The translations under genes were made by a program, and so were the position numbers. This document shows, piece by piece, positions 55,768-64,000 of a DNA stretch of 64,000 nt. Under the pieces are notes generated by a model that had not been told where the DNA came from, did not search any database, and saw only the letters and a program-made list of their open reading frames with translations. The DNA lies in the NCBI GenBank assembly GCA_033296885.1, contig MU863913.1:124001-188000 (forward strand), written 5' to 3'. Origin of the DNA: Triangularia verruculosa (Eukaryota > Ascomycota > Sordariomycetes > Sordariales > Podosporaceae). Positions within the stretch are counted from its first letter, which is position 1. Every line of letters starts with the position of its first letter.

Positions 55768-56435
55768 TTACATAACTGTACAGAATCCACCCTCGCCCTC
55801 GTTGTTCTTTTCATCAAGAGCAATGCACATGGCAACGAGAACCGCCATGTCAGCCCCCGGTGCGACTGTCAAGTGGTACGTCTGTTGTCCGAGAAAAGCC
55901 TCTCTCATATTCAAGAGCTTGCGATCAATGCGTGCTACCACAGCCCCGGTCGTCTCGTCAACAATGTCGGCTGATGTGTCAAACCAGTTCCCCTTCATGA
56001 ACAGAATGACGGGCTGCCCAGTGCGTCTGTTGGTGAATGTTGCCCTGGCCTTGGAACCCACCACTGATCATATCGTGTCAGTCAGTACATGCAAGTCAGA
56101 AAAGAAGACTGAACCAATCAAAACTTACGAGCGAAACTGCTCTTGACCTCCAGAAGCTTTTCTCCAGCCTGAGAATTCGCAACAAACGTGGCGTGGATGT
56201 GCAGCATTTCTTTGACGATATCAAAGAGATGAGCGCCTCCCAAATCTGTGACCGTCTTGCGTCCTCTCATGGAGAGGAGTTGTCCCTGAACGCGAAGCAC
56301 TGGTTGTCCAGTGTGTGTCTTGATGTCGAAACTATCGAGCAACTTCTCCTTGATCACCAGCGTCTCGGTTTGTCTGGCGATGAACTGGTCAAATATCGCA
56401 ATGGGTTGCGCGAGGGGTGGTAGTTGGTAGGCCAT
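55768..56435 (-). CDS. LURP-one-related (LOR/Tubby-like fold) protein
   Basis: 200-aa protein of the LURP-one-related family, which has a Tubby/phospholipid-scramblase-like beta barrel. Exons are 56435..56129 and 56063..55768 (intron 65 nt, GTAAGT..TCAG). The start reads MAYQLPPLAQPIAIFDQFIA. Family positions: TLVIKEK, DSFDIKTHTGQPVLRVQG, the SMRGRKTVTDLGGAHLFDIVKE repeat unit seen in plant LOR proteins, and FMKGNWFDTSADIVDETTG. The C-terminus has a hydrophobic VAPGADMAVLVAMCIALDE helix, as LOR proteins do at the barrel core. Role in fungi is unknown; membrane or lipid contact is possible. The fragment upstream of the ATG (in-frame TTG) has no support. Confidence 0.88.
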
Positions 56436-57196
56436 TTTACCAAACTGCGACAAGTCTTGCGACGGTGACAGAGAAGAAAATTATATGGTGCCTGGTGAGG
56501 ACTCTAGACAACTGCCCAACTGACCAGCTAATCCGGGACCATTGGTGGTTTTATATTGAGCCATGTAGGTAACTCTTGCCTCTTGTTGACCCCAACTCGA
56601 TGGCCACAAGCCGTCATTCTTTGGTGGACCAAGTTCCAGATTGGCGAGGCAGTGCAGGGGCGTCACAGCCTTGGCACTGGGCTTTTCTTCAACGCCACAG
56701 CAGCGAGCAGCAAGTGGGTGCGGTGGTGCGGAATGTGCCAGCGATGAACGGTGGATTTAAACAAGTGGGTAGGGCTGAGCAGTGCTGTCATGCTTCCGGA
56801 CGCGGTAACACCTTCCAGCAGCCAATAGGAGGCACGAACCCCAGAACGCTCACCGCATGGGTCCTCAATGTGGTGACCGGAGCGAGAGATCGCATTTCTC
56901 TGGTCTCTGTCTCTGTCAAGCCGGAGTCCGAAGGTAACACCAACGATGCTCGCAATGCAAGTTCCAACAACCGGAGGCATTGGGCGCTGGCCTTTGATGA
57001 CCGTAGCTGGGATGGACTTCAGACCGAGGCAGTACTATGCTATACCATAGACCAAAAGGCCAAGAATTGACGTTGGTTTAAAGTTTTGTCTGACTTGGGG
57101 GGCTGAAGTCATGTATCCGAGCAGGTACCTACCTACCTACCTTAGTTACTGGTCGAAACTCCCCCCTGACCGTCAGCAACAAACCAGGAAAGCTAC
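56436..57196. other. Promoter of the LOR gene / 3' flank of the ankyrin gene
   Basis: 761 bp. A plus-strand frame of about 157 codons (56600-57070) is unrecognised and probably spurious. A run of TACCTACCTACCTACC lies near 57126. Confidence 0.4.
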
Positions 57197-59408
57197 CTAC
57201 AAAGAGTCCTCCTCTGCGCGTTCAAGAAGCCTCACAAACGCCTCTCGCAGCTCGTCCGTCACCACAAGCCGCTTCTCAAAAAGCTCGGCAGGCGTGGCCC
57301 CGTTGTCGTCCTGGTATGACCCCGGTGGCATTGTACAGAATGGCATCATGCAGAGACGTGTCGCCGGAACTGCCCGCCGTGTCGACATCGGCCCCGTTTT
57401 GGGCCAGCAAGATCGCCGCCTCGGGCTGGTTGAAGACGGCAGCGCTGTGAAAGGCAGTCCAGCTGTCTCTATCGCGCTTGCTAATGTTGGCGCCTCTGAG
57501 TAAAAGATGCTCGATAGCAGCCCGGTTTCCATGTCTGGCCGCGTCCATCAGAGGCGTATAATCGTACATTACTCCCTTGCTCCAGTCGATATCAGCGCCC
57601 GCATCCACCAGCAAGTCGATACATCCTGTGACTGCAGTGTCTGTGATGTGAGCAGAACGAGTGATTCTCGCAACTTGGTGCAATGGTGTTCCGCAGTCCT
57701 CGCCACATATATTATGCCGTGCGCCAGCCGCAAGAAGGACACCGACGGCATCTGCGTTTCCCGCCCTGGCCGCGTAATGGAGAGCGGTTGAGCCAAATAT
57801 GTCTTTCGAGTTTAGAACCTCTGTGAGTGTGCTTGGAGGTAGGGACTGGATGACAGGTGTCAGGGGGACCGGGTAAATGCCGGAGATGAAGTCTTGTGGA
57901 TGATCGCGAGCTCCAGCTCATCGAAGGATTTCGAAGTGAGGAATAAATCTTCCATCACTTCCAGCATCTCTGCAGACTGCTGTCGAGCGAGAACGATTTG
58001 CGTGGCTATATTGCGTGCTGATATGCCGCGGTCATCCTGATAATCCGGGTCGGCCCCATACTGCAACAAGAGGCGAAGTTTAGGGATAGCCGCAGGACCT
58101 TTCCGAACTGCCCACTGTAAGGCACATGTCCCATCAATGTTCCAGACGTCTTGACAATGGGATCGGTCCTGCTGAAGCAAAGCCTTCATCTCTTCCAAAG
58201 TCCCGTTTGTGATTGTATAGAAGACGTTTCTGTTGTTCAGAACCGTGTGAGGGATCCGTCGCCTGGCCACTAATCCGCAGTAGAAGCTTCCGTTGGCCGA
58301 GGTCTCGAGGAACAGATGAAGAGCACCGCCGATGAACCACAATGGGAAACCGTAGGTGACCTGCAGCCGTATTGTGTTCCCTTTTCCGCAAGACGGTAGA
58401 TCGCAGCCCGGCTTCTTCATTGGAGACCCGCTGTATCCGACAAAGAGCAAGCCGGTGATGGCTTGGAGGGCGCTAGGAATAGTCCATGAGACGTCTGTTT
58501 TGGCAGGAAAGTGGCATCGACAGGAACACCCACTGTGGCATTTTGCTTGTTTTGGTCTGACTGAAAAGTAGACAATTGCTTCTTGTGACATGGAATCGAC
58601 AGCCGGGAGTGTCTGAAACCGTTCGTGGCTTTTCCTGCTTGGGGCAGCAATAGCATGTGTTTGGGAGAGGAGCGCTGCAACGGCGCCTTCGATGGCATTG
58701 AATCGCTGAGTGAAGTTGGTAGCGACCTGAGAGGCGTCGCTACGAAGACTTTGCAACTCCTTCTGTGTATTGTGGATGTGCTGGTCGGCAGCAGTGCGGA
58801 AGGATAGCAGCTCTCCTAAAACTTGAGACAGCGTGTCAGACTGAGCCGATGTCGCCTCAAGATGCGCCTTCAGATTGGTATCGGCTTCGTGAACTTCAAC
58901 TTGAATGGCAGCGGACGTGGCGCTTGAGTGGGCGTCAGCATAGTACTCCTGTGGTTCAACCGATGCAGAAAACGAGGAGGACCGACGTGTTATGCGCCAT
59001 CATAATCTCGTTGATCCGGAGGCGGACCTCACGCACTTCGCTTTTGAGGACAGCAGCTTTATTCTGACGCAAACACCATTTGATACGTTGCATCGACCGC
59101 TTCTGTTTAGAAAGGCTTGCGGCAAGAGCCTCCAGTCTGGACAAGACCTCGCGTACCTTGTCCAACTGGGTACCCAAGGCGGAAACATAGCCGGTGCTCT
59201 CCTGCCGGGCCAACATTTGAAGAGTTTCCTGGGCTTCGTTGATCCGGTCCAGGACCAGAATCAGATCGCTGACCTCGTTGGACAGTGCCAAAATGAGGTC
59301 AGGGCCGTGTTTGAGGTCCTGCTGGAATTCGTAAAGACATGTTGCTGTACGGCCAGCAACGTTGAGGAGGCTGGCTACACCCGAAGCAATGGAGAGCGGA
59401 TCTGCCAT
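57197..59408 (-). pseudogene. Ankyrin-repeat protein gene with three apparent frame breaks
   Basis: The N-terminal part (MADPLSIASGVASLLNVAGR..) is the fungal N-terminal domain found in NLR-like and ankyrin proteins (DPLSIASGVASLL, then SLSKQKRSMQRIKWCLRQNK). A helical linker follows, then a Cys-rich stretch (CHSGCSCRCHF) and ankyrin repeats (CALQWAVRKG, STALHYAARAGNADAVGVLL, TPLMDAARHGN, TAFHSAAVFNQPEAAILL). Reading is broken in three places: near 58990 (after EIMMAHNTS the sense continues one frame over as SFSASVEPQEYYADAH), near 57883 (after ELAIIHKT it continues as ISGIYPVPLTPVIQ), and near 57315 (after HDAILYNATG it continues as DDNGATPAELFEKR). No normal-size intron explains breaks two and three; break one could be bridged by a GTGCGT..CACAG intron of about 88 nt. 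Likely a decayed or sequencing-affected gene. End chosen at the last in-sense stop (57197). Confidence 0.65.
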
Positions 59409-59910
59409 GACTGAGTATCGCTGGTCCGAGAGCTTTGTCGGTTCCGGCGTGAAAGCCCCGACAGAGTGACAGACGAGTAATCTGGTTTTAAGGCTAACAA
59501 ATAAGCCAACTTTAGTTGTTCAGTCCAACTTGGAAGATGCTTAGGTTACTTTATAACCATCCGACATCATGTCGGTACTTACGACTCGTCAGCTAATGTC
59601 AGGATTTTGGCGGTAGTGGCCCCCAGATAATATAGCCGAGTCATCTCGGCGCGAGGGTCTTGCATGGAATGTGTGGCCAGGGCCAGTGAGATGAACGGGA
59701 TGCCGTGTAGAGGGGTGACGATGATGTCGATCAGCTTGTCTTATGCCGCTCCCCAGTGAGAGCCAAGGGCGTCAATAAGGTGACACAGCGTCTTGGGGTG
59801 ACAATCAGCCGGTGGACGGCAGGAACCGTAGAAAGTGAGCACTCTAAACGGTGCAGCCGCAACCTGGGAGCAACGGGATTCTTTACGTACGGGCCTATTT
59901 ATGTATCCTC
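59409..59910. other. Promoter of the ankyrin gene / 3' flank of the aldo-keto reductase gene
   Basis: 502 bp between two minus-strand genes. Nothing recognised. Confidence 0.4.
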
Positions 59911-61030
59911 TTATTTAGCACCGGCACCGAAAAGAGCTTCCCGCGTGTCATAAGCGTATTTCACCTCGCCATGCCAATAGTTTACCGTGTCGACCTTGTG
60001 CACCCTCCACGCCTCATCAAATGCCTTGACCACCTCCTCCGGCAAAGGTCCCTTCTCGAGATCCGTCAAGTTGCTGTCCAGCTGCTCGTAGCTGCTCACG
60101 CCGATGATCACACCGTCGTTGCCATCCTTGACCTTCAGCGCCGAGTGGTGCACCACCCACCTCAGCGCCGCCTCAATGAGCGTGATGCCAGCCTTTTCCG
60201 TCGCCTCCTCTACAATCTTGAGCGCCTGAAACGTGGAATCCTTGAAGTATCGGTTTCGGTACATCTTGCCCATGGTCGTAGTGCTGTCGCTAAATCGGCC
60301 CTCCGCAGGCACAAAGTCCTTGGTCTTGATCTTGCCCGAGAAGAGACCGCCGGCAAGCGGGTTGTAGACGACAAGATCGAGTCCGTATCTCCTCAGAGCG
60401 GGAATCAACTCGGGCTCGAGAGACCTGGTGATGGCGTTGTACATGCCCTGGTACAGAGTAGGCCTCACCCAGCCGTTGTACTTGCAGGTGAGGACAATCT
60501 CGGCCACCTCGAAGGATGTAAAGTTGGAGATGCCAAAGGTGACGAACTTGCCGGCTTTGTGCAGCTCGTTGATGGCCTCGAGTGTTTCCGCAAGAGGGGT
60601 CGAGCGGTCCTGTCATTTGCTCTCATCAGTATCCAATGTCCTCCTGGCGCATCTTTGTTCGTAAACTTACAGCAGCATGCAGATACAAAATGTCGACCGT
60701 CTCAGCCTTGAGCTCCTTCAAGCTAATCCCCACACTCTCCAGAACCTTCTCCTTGGTGTTCTCCCCGCCATCCTTCGGGTACACCACCTTGGTCGCCAAG
60801 GTCAACCCTCTCTGCTGCCAGTTTGTCTCTGCCGTGAAGGCCTCCTGCTTGCCACCAATGTACAGCCTAGCCGTGTCCAGCTCGTTGTACCCTCTGCTCT
60901 GCAGCAGGTCCAGAACGCGGTTGTATTCACCAATGTCAGTGATTCTGCCACCGGTTTCCTCGTCTGGGCCAAAGGTCATGAGACCCAGGATAACACGGGG
61001 TTTGCCCGTAGAGGCGATGAGGGGTGACAT
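59911..61030 (-). CDS. Aldo-keto reductase, AKR7 (aflatoxin-aldehyde reductase-like) type
   Basis: NADPH-dependent (beta/alpha)8-barrel reductase of 352 aa. Exons are 61030..60671 and 60609..59911 (intron 61 nt). The start MSPLIASTGKPRVILGLMTFG is typical of AKR7. The catalytic tetrad is visible: Asp in YNELDTARLY, the following Tyr, Lys in LATKVVYPKD and His in DILYLHAADRS. The cofactor-binding end has IIGVSSYEQLDSNL, and GLDLVVYNPLAGGLFSGKI is the conserved strand-loop. The family reduces dialdehydes, dicarbonyls and succinic semialdehyde in detoxification. The actual substrate here is not known. The in-frame codons upstream of the ATG have no family match. Confidence 0.92.
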
Positions 61031-62131
61031 TTTGCTTGGAGGAAAGTCTGACAATCGTGAGTGGTTCGTGAGTCAATAATAAGCCGAGAAAAAAAGAGCT
61101 GCAACTTTATAAACATGGAAAACACACCTGCGGCGTTATGCTATGTCCGACAATCGAGTTGCAATCGCTTTGTCGGAGCACGACATCACAGGTGCTTTTG
61201 TAGCACGTCGGCTTCGCGGCTGGCATCAGCGGGGCTTCTGGAAAATACCCCGCCTTCCCGGAGTTTAGAGACGGCAATCGGCCGGGCCCCGGCACCGATC
61301 GTGCTTCAAGACAACACAGAGTGGAATAGGGCTCAAGTTTTAATGAAGACCTTGATTGGTATCCTATCTACATATTCTGCTCCATGCTACCAGATAAACC
61401 TTGGCCATCGGCACACGTAGAAGAACGACCGCAAGGAGAACGGTAAACAACATCCTCCCTGCCAGCCTTCTCCCTGGAAGCAAATCAACTGCTGCTGTGC
61501 AAAAGTCAGCGACATAAGTGAACCACACACTCCTTTTCTCCCCTGCCTGATTCACCCTTCCTGTTCTCTCACTCTCCAACTGCCACGGTTCACTCCAAAG
61601 CTCCCGCCTGCCTGTTCCTAGGCAGAGTAATCATCGTGACAAGTCGACAAGAAACGGGCGCAAAGTCGTAAACGTCGGCAAAATGAGCGCAATGAAATGA
61701 AAGGCCTGCAACAATCCACCACCGCAAACCATGTGTGACACGGCCAAGAGCAATGTCATGAGCGAATCGAAAGCGTCAAATAAGTACTTGTCCCGAAAAT
61801 GCACCAACCCAATCCCAACCAAGAAACATGTTGCACGAAGTGAAATCAAAAATAAAAACAATCACCCCAAACGTCGAAGCATACCCCCCAGTTTCACCGG
61901 TCATCCCCAATAAGCCAAGGCGAAGAAAAGAAAGAAACAAAAACGTCATGAAGCCGCCCGGGAGTAAACCACCCAGTGAGGATGGCACGCCGATCCTGTC
62001 ACCAAGGAGCATCACCGCCGGCCGTACAGAAGGAAACCGTGGGGCATGATCGTAATTAGCGTAAAGATATTGTTATCCGATGTCCATTATTCCTCCTTCG
62101 TAGTGTCGGCCTGCGAAAAAAAAAACAATGC
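61031..62131. other. Intergenic region, no gene seen
   Basis: 1.1 kb between two minus-strand genes. It is A-rich on the plus strand near 61840-61940, which would be a T-rich 3' UTR of the Gln-rich gene. No convincing frame. Confidence 0.45.
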
Positions 62132-63895
62132 CTAGACAACGAGCTTGCGCTTCTCGGAGCTGGTCAGGACAAGCATGGCAGCCTTGCGTTGACCTTCGAC
62201 CGAGTCAGCCTTGACACGGCGAGAGCTGTTCTTGAGAAGGCTGGCAAAGCTGTTCGAGTGCCGAAGGCCTTCGTTATCCGATGATGACGCGCTATCCGGG
62301 CCACGGCGCTCATACTTCTGGCGGGAGCTGGGGCGGTCCGATCCAATAGCGCCCCAGCTGCCGGTGCTAGTGCGGGAGCTGGGCAAGCTGCACTCGGCAT
62401 CATCACGCTCCACCAGACTGCCCGATCCGCTGCGTCCAGAGTCGCTGTCGTTGTCTGTAACGGGCGTCTCAACCGTCTCCTCGGCGCTCTCAGACACGGG
62501 ACTCACGCTCCCGGAGCCTCGAGCCTCCTTGCGGCGCTCCAAACCAGCACGCACAATGTTGCTAATGACGGTACGCCGGGTGCGAGTCACAAAGTTCTTG
62601 CTTCCCTCATGCTTGGCAGTAGGCTTGGACTTGAGCTCGTCAAGAGACGGAGGGTTGCGGGGTTGGCGAACAGGGTGTTCTCCGGCACGAGCCTGACCAG
62701 GACCGTAGCCGGAGGTGAGAGGGGTCAGGGGCGGGAACGACGATGTCTTGGGACCGTTGCCTGCAGTCTTGAGCGGCTCGTCACTGGTCGAAATTGTCAA
62801 GGAAGTCTTGCTGGAGCTTGGAGTGACACTGGAGGGTGTCTTCTTGTGACCACGACGGAAAGCGTTGGCGCTCGGAGGGGGCAGAGGTGCCGGGTTCTCG
62901 ACAAGCGGGGAGTCGTAGCGACGGGGGGGCGTCGGGCTGCGGAAGTTGCTCCTCGTCTCGGGAGGTGGGGAGACTTGCACACGAGGGGCGCCAGGGCCAG
63001 CCTGCTGCTGTTGTTGTTGCTGCTGCTGCAGCTGCATGGCTGCCTGCATCGCTTGGGCTTGCTGGAGGTACTGCGCATTAAGCTGGGCCTGGGTCTGAGC
63101 CTGAATCTGAGCCTGCACCTGGGTCGGGTCCATGTAGATTTGGCCAGTGCGGGGGTCATAGTAGACATTGCTGCTGGCGTCAGGGGTGGTTGGGCCCATC
63201 ATTCCCTGAAGCTGAGCTTGCTGCTGATACATGTTAGGGAAGCCCTGCTGTTGCATCATGGAGCTCTGCTGCATAAGCTGAGCTTGAGCGTTGAGGTTGA
63301 GCCCCTGGAACTGCTGAGCCGCAGCCTGCAACGCCTTAAGCTGCTGCTGCAAACGCTGCTGCTGCTCCGAAAGATAAGCATTGGTGTACATGAGCTGGGC
63401 GTGAATGTTGGGGTCGAGCTGGTCCTGCGAGACATCATCAAGCTGAATTTGGGGAGGGGCCAAGATCTGCTCTGTGGTGTAATGCTGTTGGGAATAGCCG
63501 CCACCCACGTTGTAGGCCTGTTGCTGCCGAGACTGCTGCTGTTGATGAGTGCTGCCAAACCGGGGCATCGACGTCTTAGGTCCGCCGTACATGTTGTCGA
63601 ACATGCCAGGGCCCATCGAGTTGCGGTTGTTCCGACCACTTGGCACCTGAACGGTGGGCGAAGCCGGGCCGTTGTTGGGAAAGCTAGTGGCCGTGGCAGA
63701 CTTGGGCGCGGTGCGAAGACCGGCGAGGAGATGGCCGCGGCTGGTGCGAGGAGTCGGCAGGCCGCTATCCTGGTCAGTCGGGGCTTTCATGCCCTCGAAG
63801 GAGAGGGGCTTGAGGTTTTGACCGCCACGGCGGGAAGCCAACCCGGAGGAAGGCATACCGAGGCCGTGGGCCGTGTTGTAGGGAGCGTGAGACAT
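62132..63895 (-). CDS. Gln-rich low-complexity protein, possibly lacking its first exon
   Basis: 587 aa from the first in-frame ATG (MSHAPYNTAHGLGMPSSGLA); single exon as called. Residues about 110-320 are rich in Gln (poly-Q runs up to ten, written with CAG and CAA), with LDDVSQDQLDPNIHAQLMY and YYDPRTGQIYMDP as the only ordered-looking parts. The C-terminal third is Ser/Pro/Arg-rich with a conserved-looking basic helix (KNFVTRTRRTVISNIVRAGL) and a tail ending LTSSEKRKLVV. The overall plan (poly-Q middle, basic C-terminal segment) recalls fungal proteins of RNA granules or cytoskeleton, but I do not recognise a defined family. The frame remains open upstream to about 63940, so an upstream exon at or beyond the window end is possible. 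Confidence 0.78.
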   Translation of the reverse strand: MSHAPYNTAHGLGMPSSGLASRRGGQNLKPLSFEGMKAPTDQDSGLPTPRTSRGHLLAGLRTAPKSATATSFPNNGPASPTVQVPSGRNNRNSMGPGMFDNMYGGPKTSMPRFGSTHQQQQSRQQQAYNVGGGYSQQHYTTEQILAPPQIQLDDVSQDQLDPNIHAQLMYTNAYLSEQQQRLQQQLKALQAAAQQFQGLNLNAQAQLMQQSSMMQQQGFPNMYQQQAQLQGMMGPTTPDASSNVYYDPRTGQIYMDPTQVQAQIQAQTQAQLNAQYLQQAQAMQAAMQLQQQQQQQQQAGPGAPRVQVSPPPETRSNFRSPTPPRRYDSPLVENPAPLPPPSANAFRRGHKKTPSSVTPSSSKTSLTISTSDEPLKTAGNGPKTSSFPPLTPLTSGYGPGQARAGEHPVRQPRNPPSLDELKSKPTAKHEGSKNFVTRTRRTVISNIVRAGLERRKEARGSGSVSPVSESAEETVETPVTDNDSDSGRSGSGSLVERDDAECSLPSSRTSTGSWGAIGSDRPSSRQKYERRGPDSASSSDNEGLRHSNSFASLLKNSSRRVKADSVEGQRKAAMLVLTSSEKRKLVV

Positions 63896-64000
63896 TTGAG
63901 CGAGACCGCCAGGGCCCAATACAACGTGGTATGGACTCAAAAATATGTCTGGAGAGAGCTATGAAAAGCTTTTCTCTTGCGCGATGGGATAGCACGAATC

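Noticed and set aside
56600..57070. Plus-strand frame of about 157 codons
   Set aside because: No recognised family, and composition (Trp/Arg/Ser/Asn scattered) does not look coding.
62609..63964. Plus-strand open frame of about 450 codons
   Set aside because: Lies opposite the Gln-rich gene. It is Leu/Gly/Val-rich, as expected from the complement of CAG repeats, and has no domain.

Overview
The window is nuclear DNA of a filamentous ascomycete, most likely a Sordariomycete (Sordariales type). Genes are compact and lie on both strands. Introns are mostly 50-110 nt with GT..AG ends and CTAAC-like branch points. Intergenic DNA carries many scattered copies of a TACCTACCTAGGTA-like motif. The gene set includes an Arp2, an Arf6-type GTPase, a CDK8/Ssn3 kinase, Sgf29, RPA43, a LaeA-like methyltransferase, a seven-helix rhodopsin-like fungal receptor and a fungal CBM1 protein. 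I found no rRNA, tRNA, CRISPR array or intact transposon.

Layout. 1-11.2 kb: a Zn2Cys6 regulator (-) preceded by about 6.6 kb with no convincing gene, then the cyclophilin-RRM protein Cyp6/PPIL4 (-). 11.6-13.7 kb: an eEF2 lysine methyltransferase (EFM3/FAM86) and ribosomal protein S24, both translation genes. 15-16.8 kb: an unrecognised 262-aa protein and a small secreted CBM1 protein. 17.9-24.4 kb: RNA polymerase I subunit A43, an NmrA/isoflavone-reductase-like enzyme, an MFS sugar-type transporter and a Dcg1-like Asp/Glu/hydantoin racemase. 24.9-34 kb: a housekeeping block of arp2, ssn3, mannose-6-phosphate isomerase, sgf29 and arf6. 35.4-44.8 kb: a Pth11/SAT4-class membrane receptor, a FAT1-type acyl-CoA synthetase, a LaeA-like methyltransferase and a 942-aa C2H2/C2HC zinc-finger protein.

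45-64 kb looks more accessory. It holds possible remnants of a membrane-protein gene, a secreted Thr/Val-rich Cys protein, a large FAD monooxygenase-like protein, an NAD(P)-binding epimerase-like protein, an SSU1/TehA-type anion channel, a LURP-one-related protein, an ankyrin gene with three apparent frame breaks, an aldo-keto reductase of the AKR7 type and a Gln-rich protein that runs close to the window edge.

Exon structures were derived by hand: splice sites were placed so that reading frame and family-conserved residues continue across each junction, and exon lengths were checked to sum to whole codons. The most interesting items are the broken ankyrin/NLR-type gene, the hidden first exon of the SSU1-like gene, the long gene-free leader of the zinc-cluster regulator, the frame-neutral 60-nt intron of arf6, the Gly/His insertion in the Ssn3 kinase, and two small secreted proteins with similar Thr/Val tails. 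I see no clear biosynthetic core enzyme, so I do not call a secondary-metabolite cluster.
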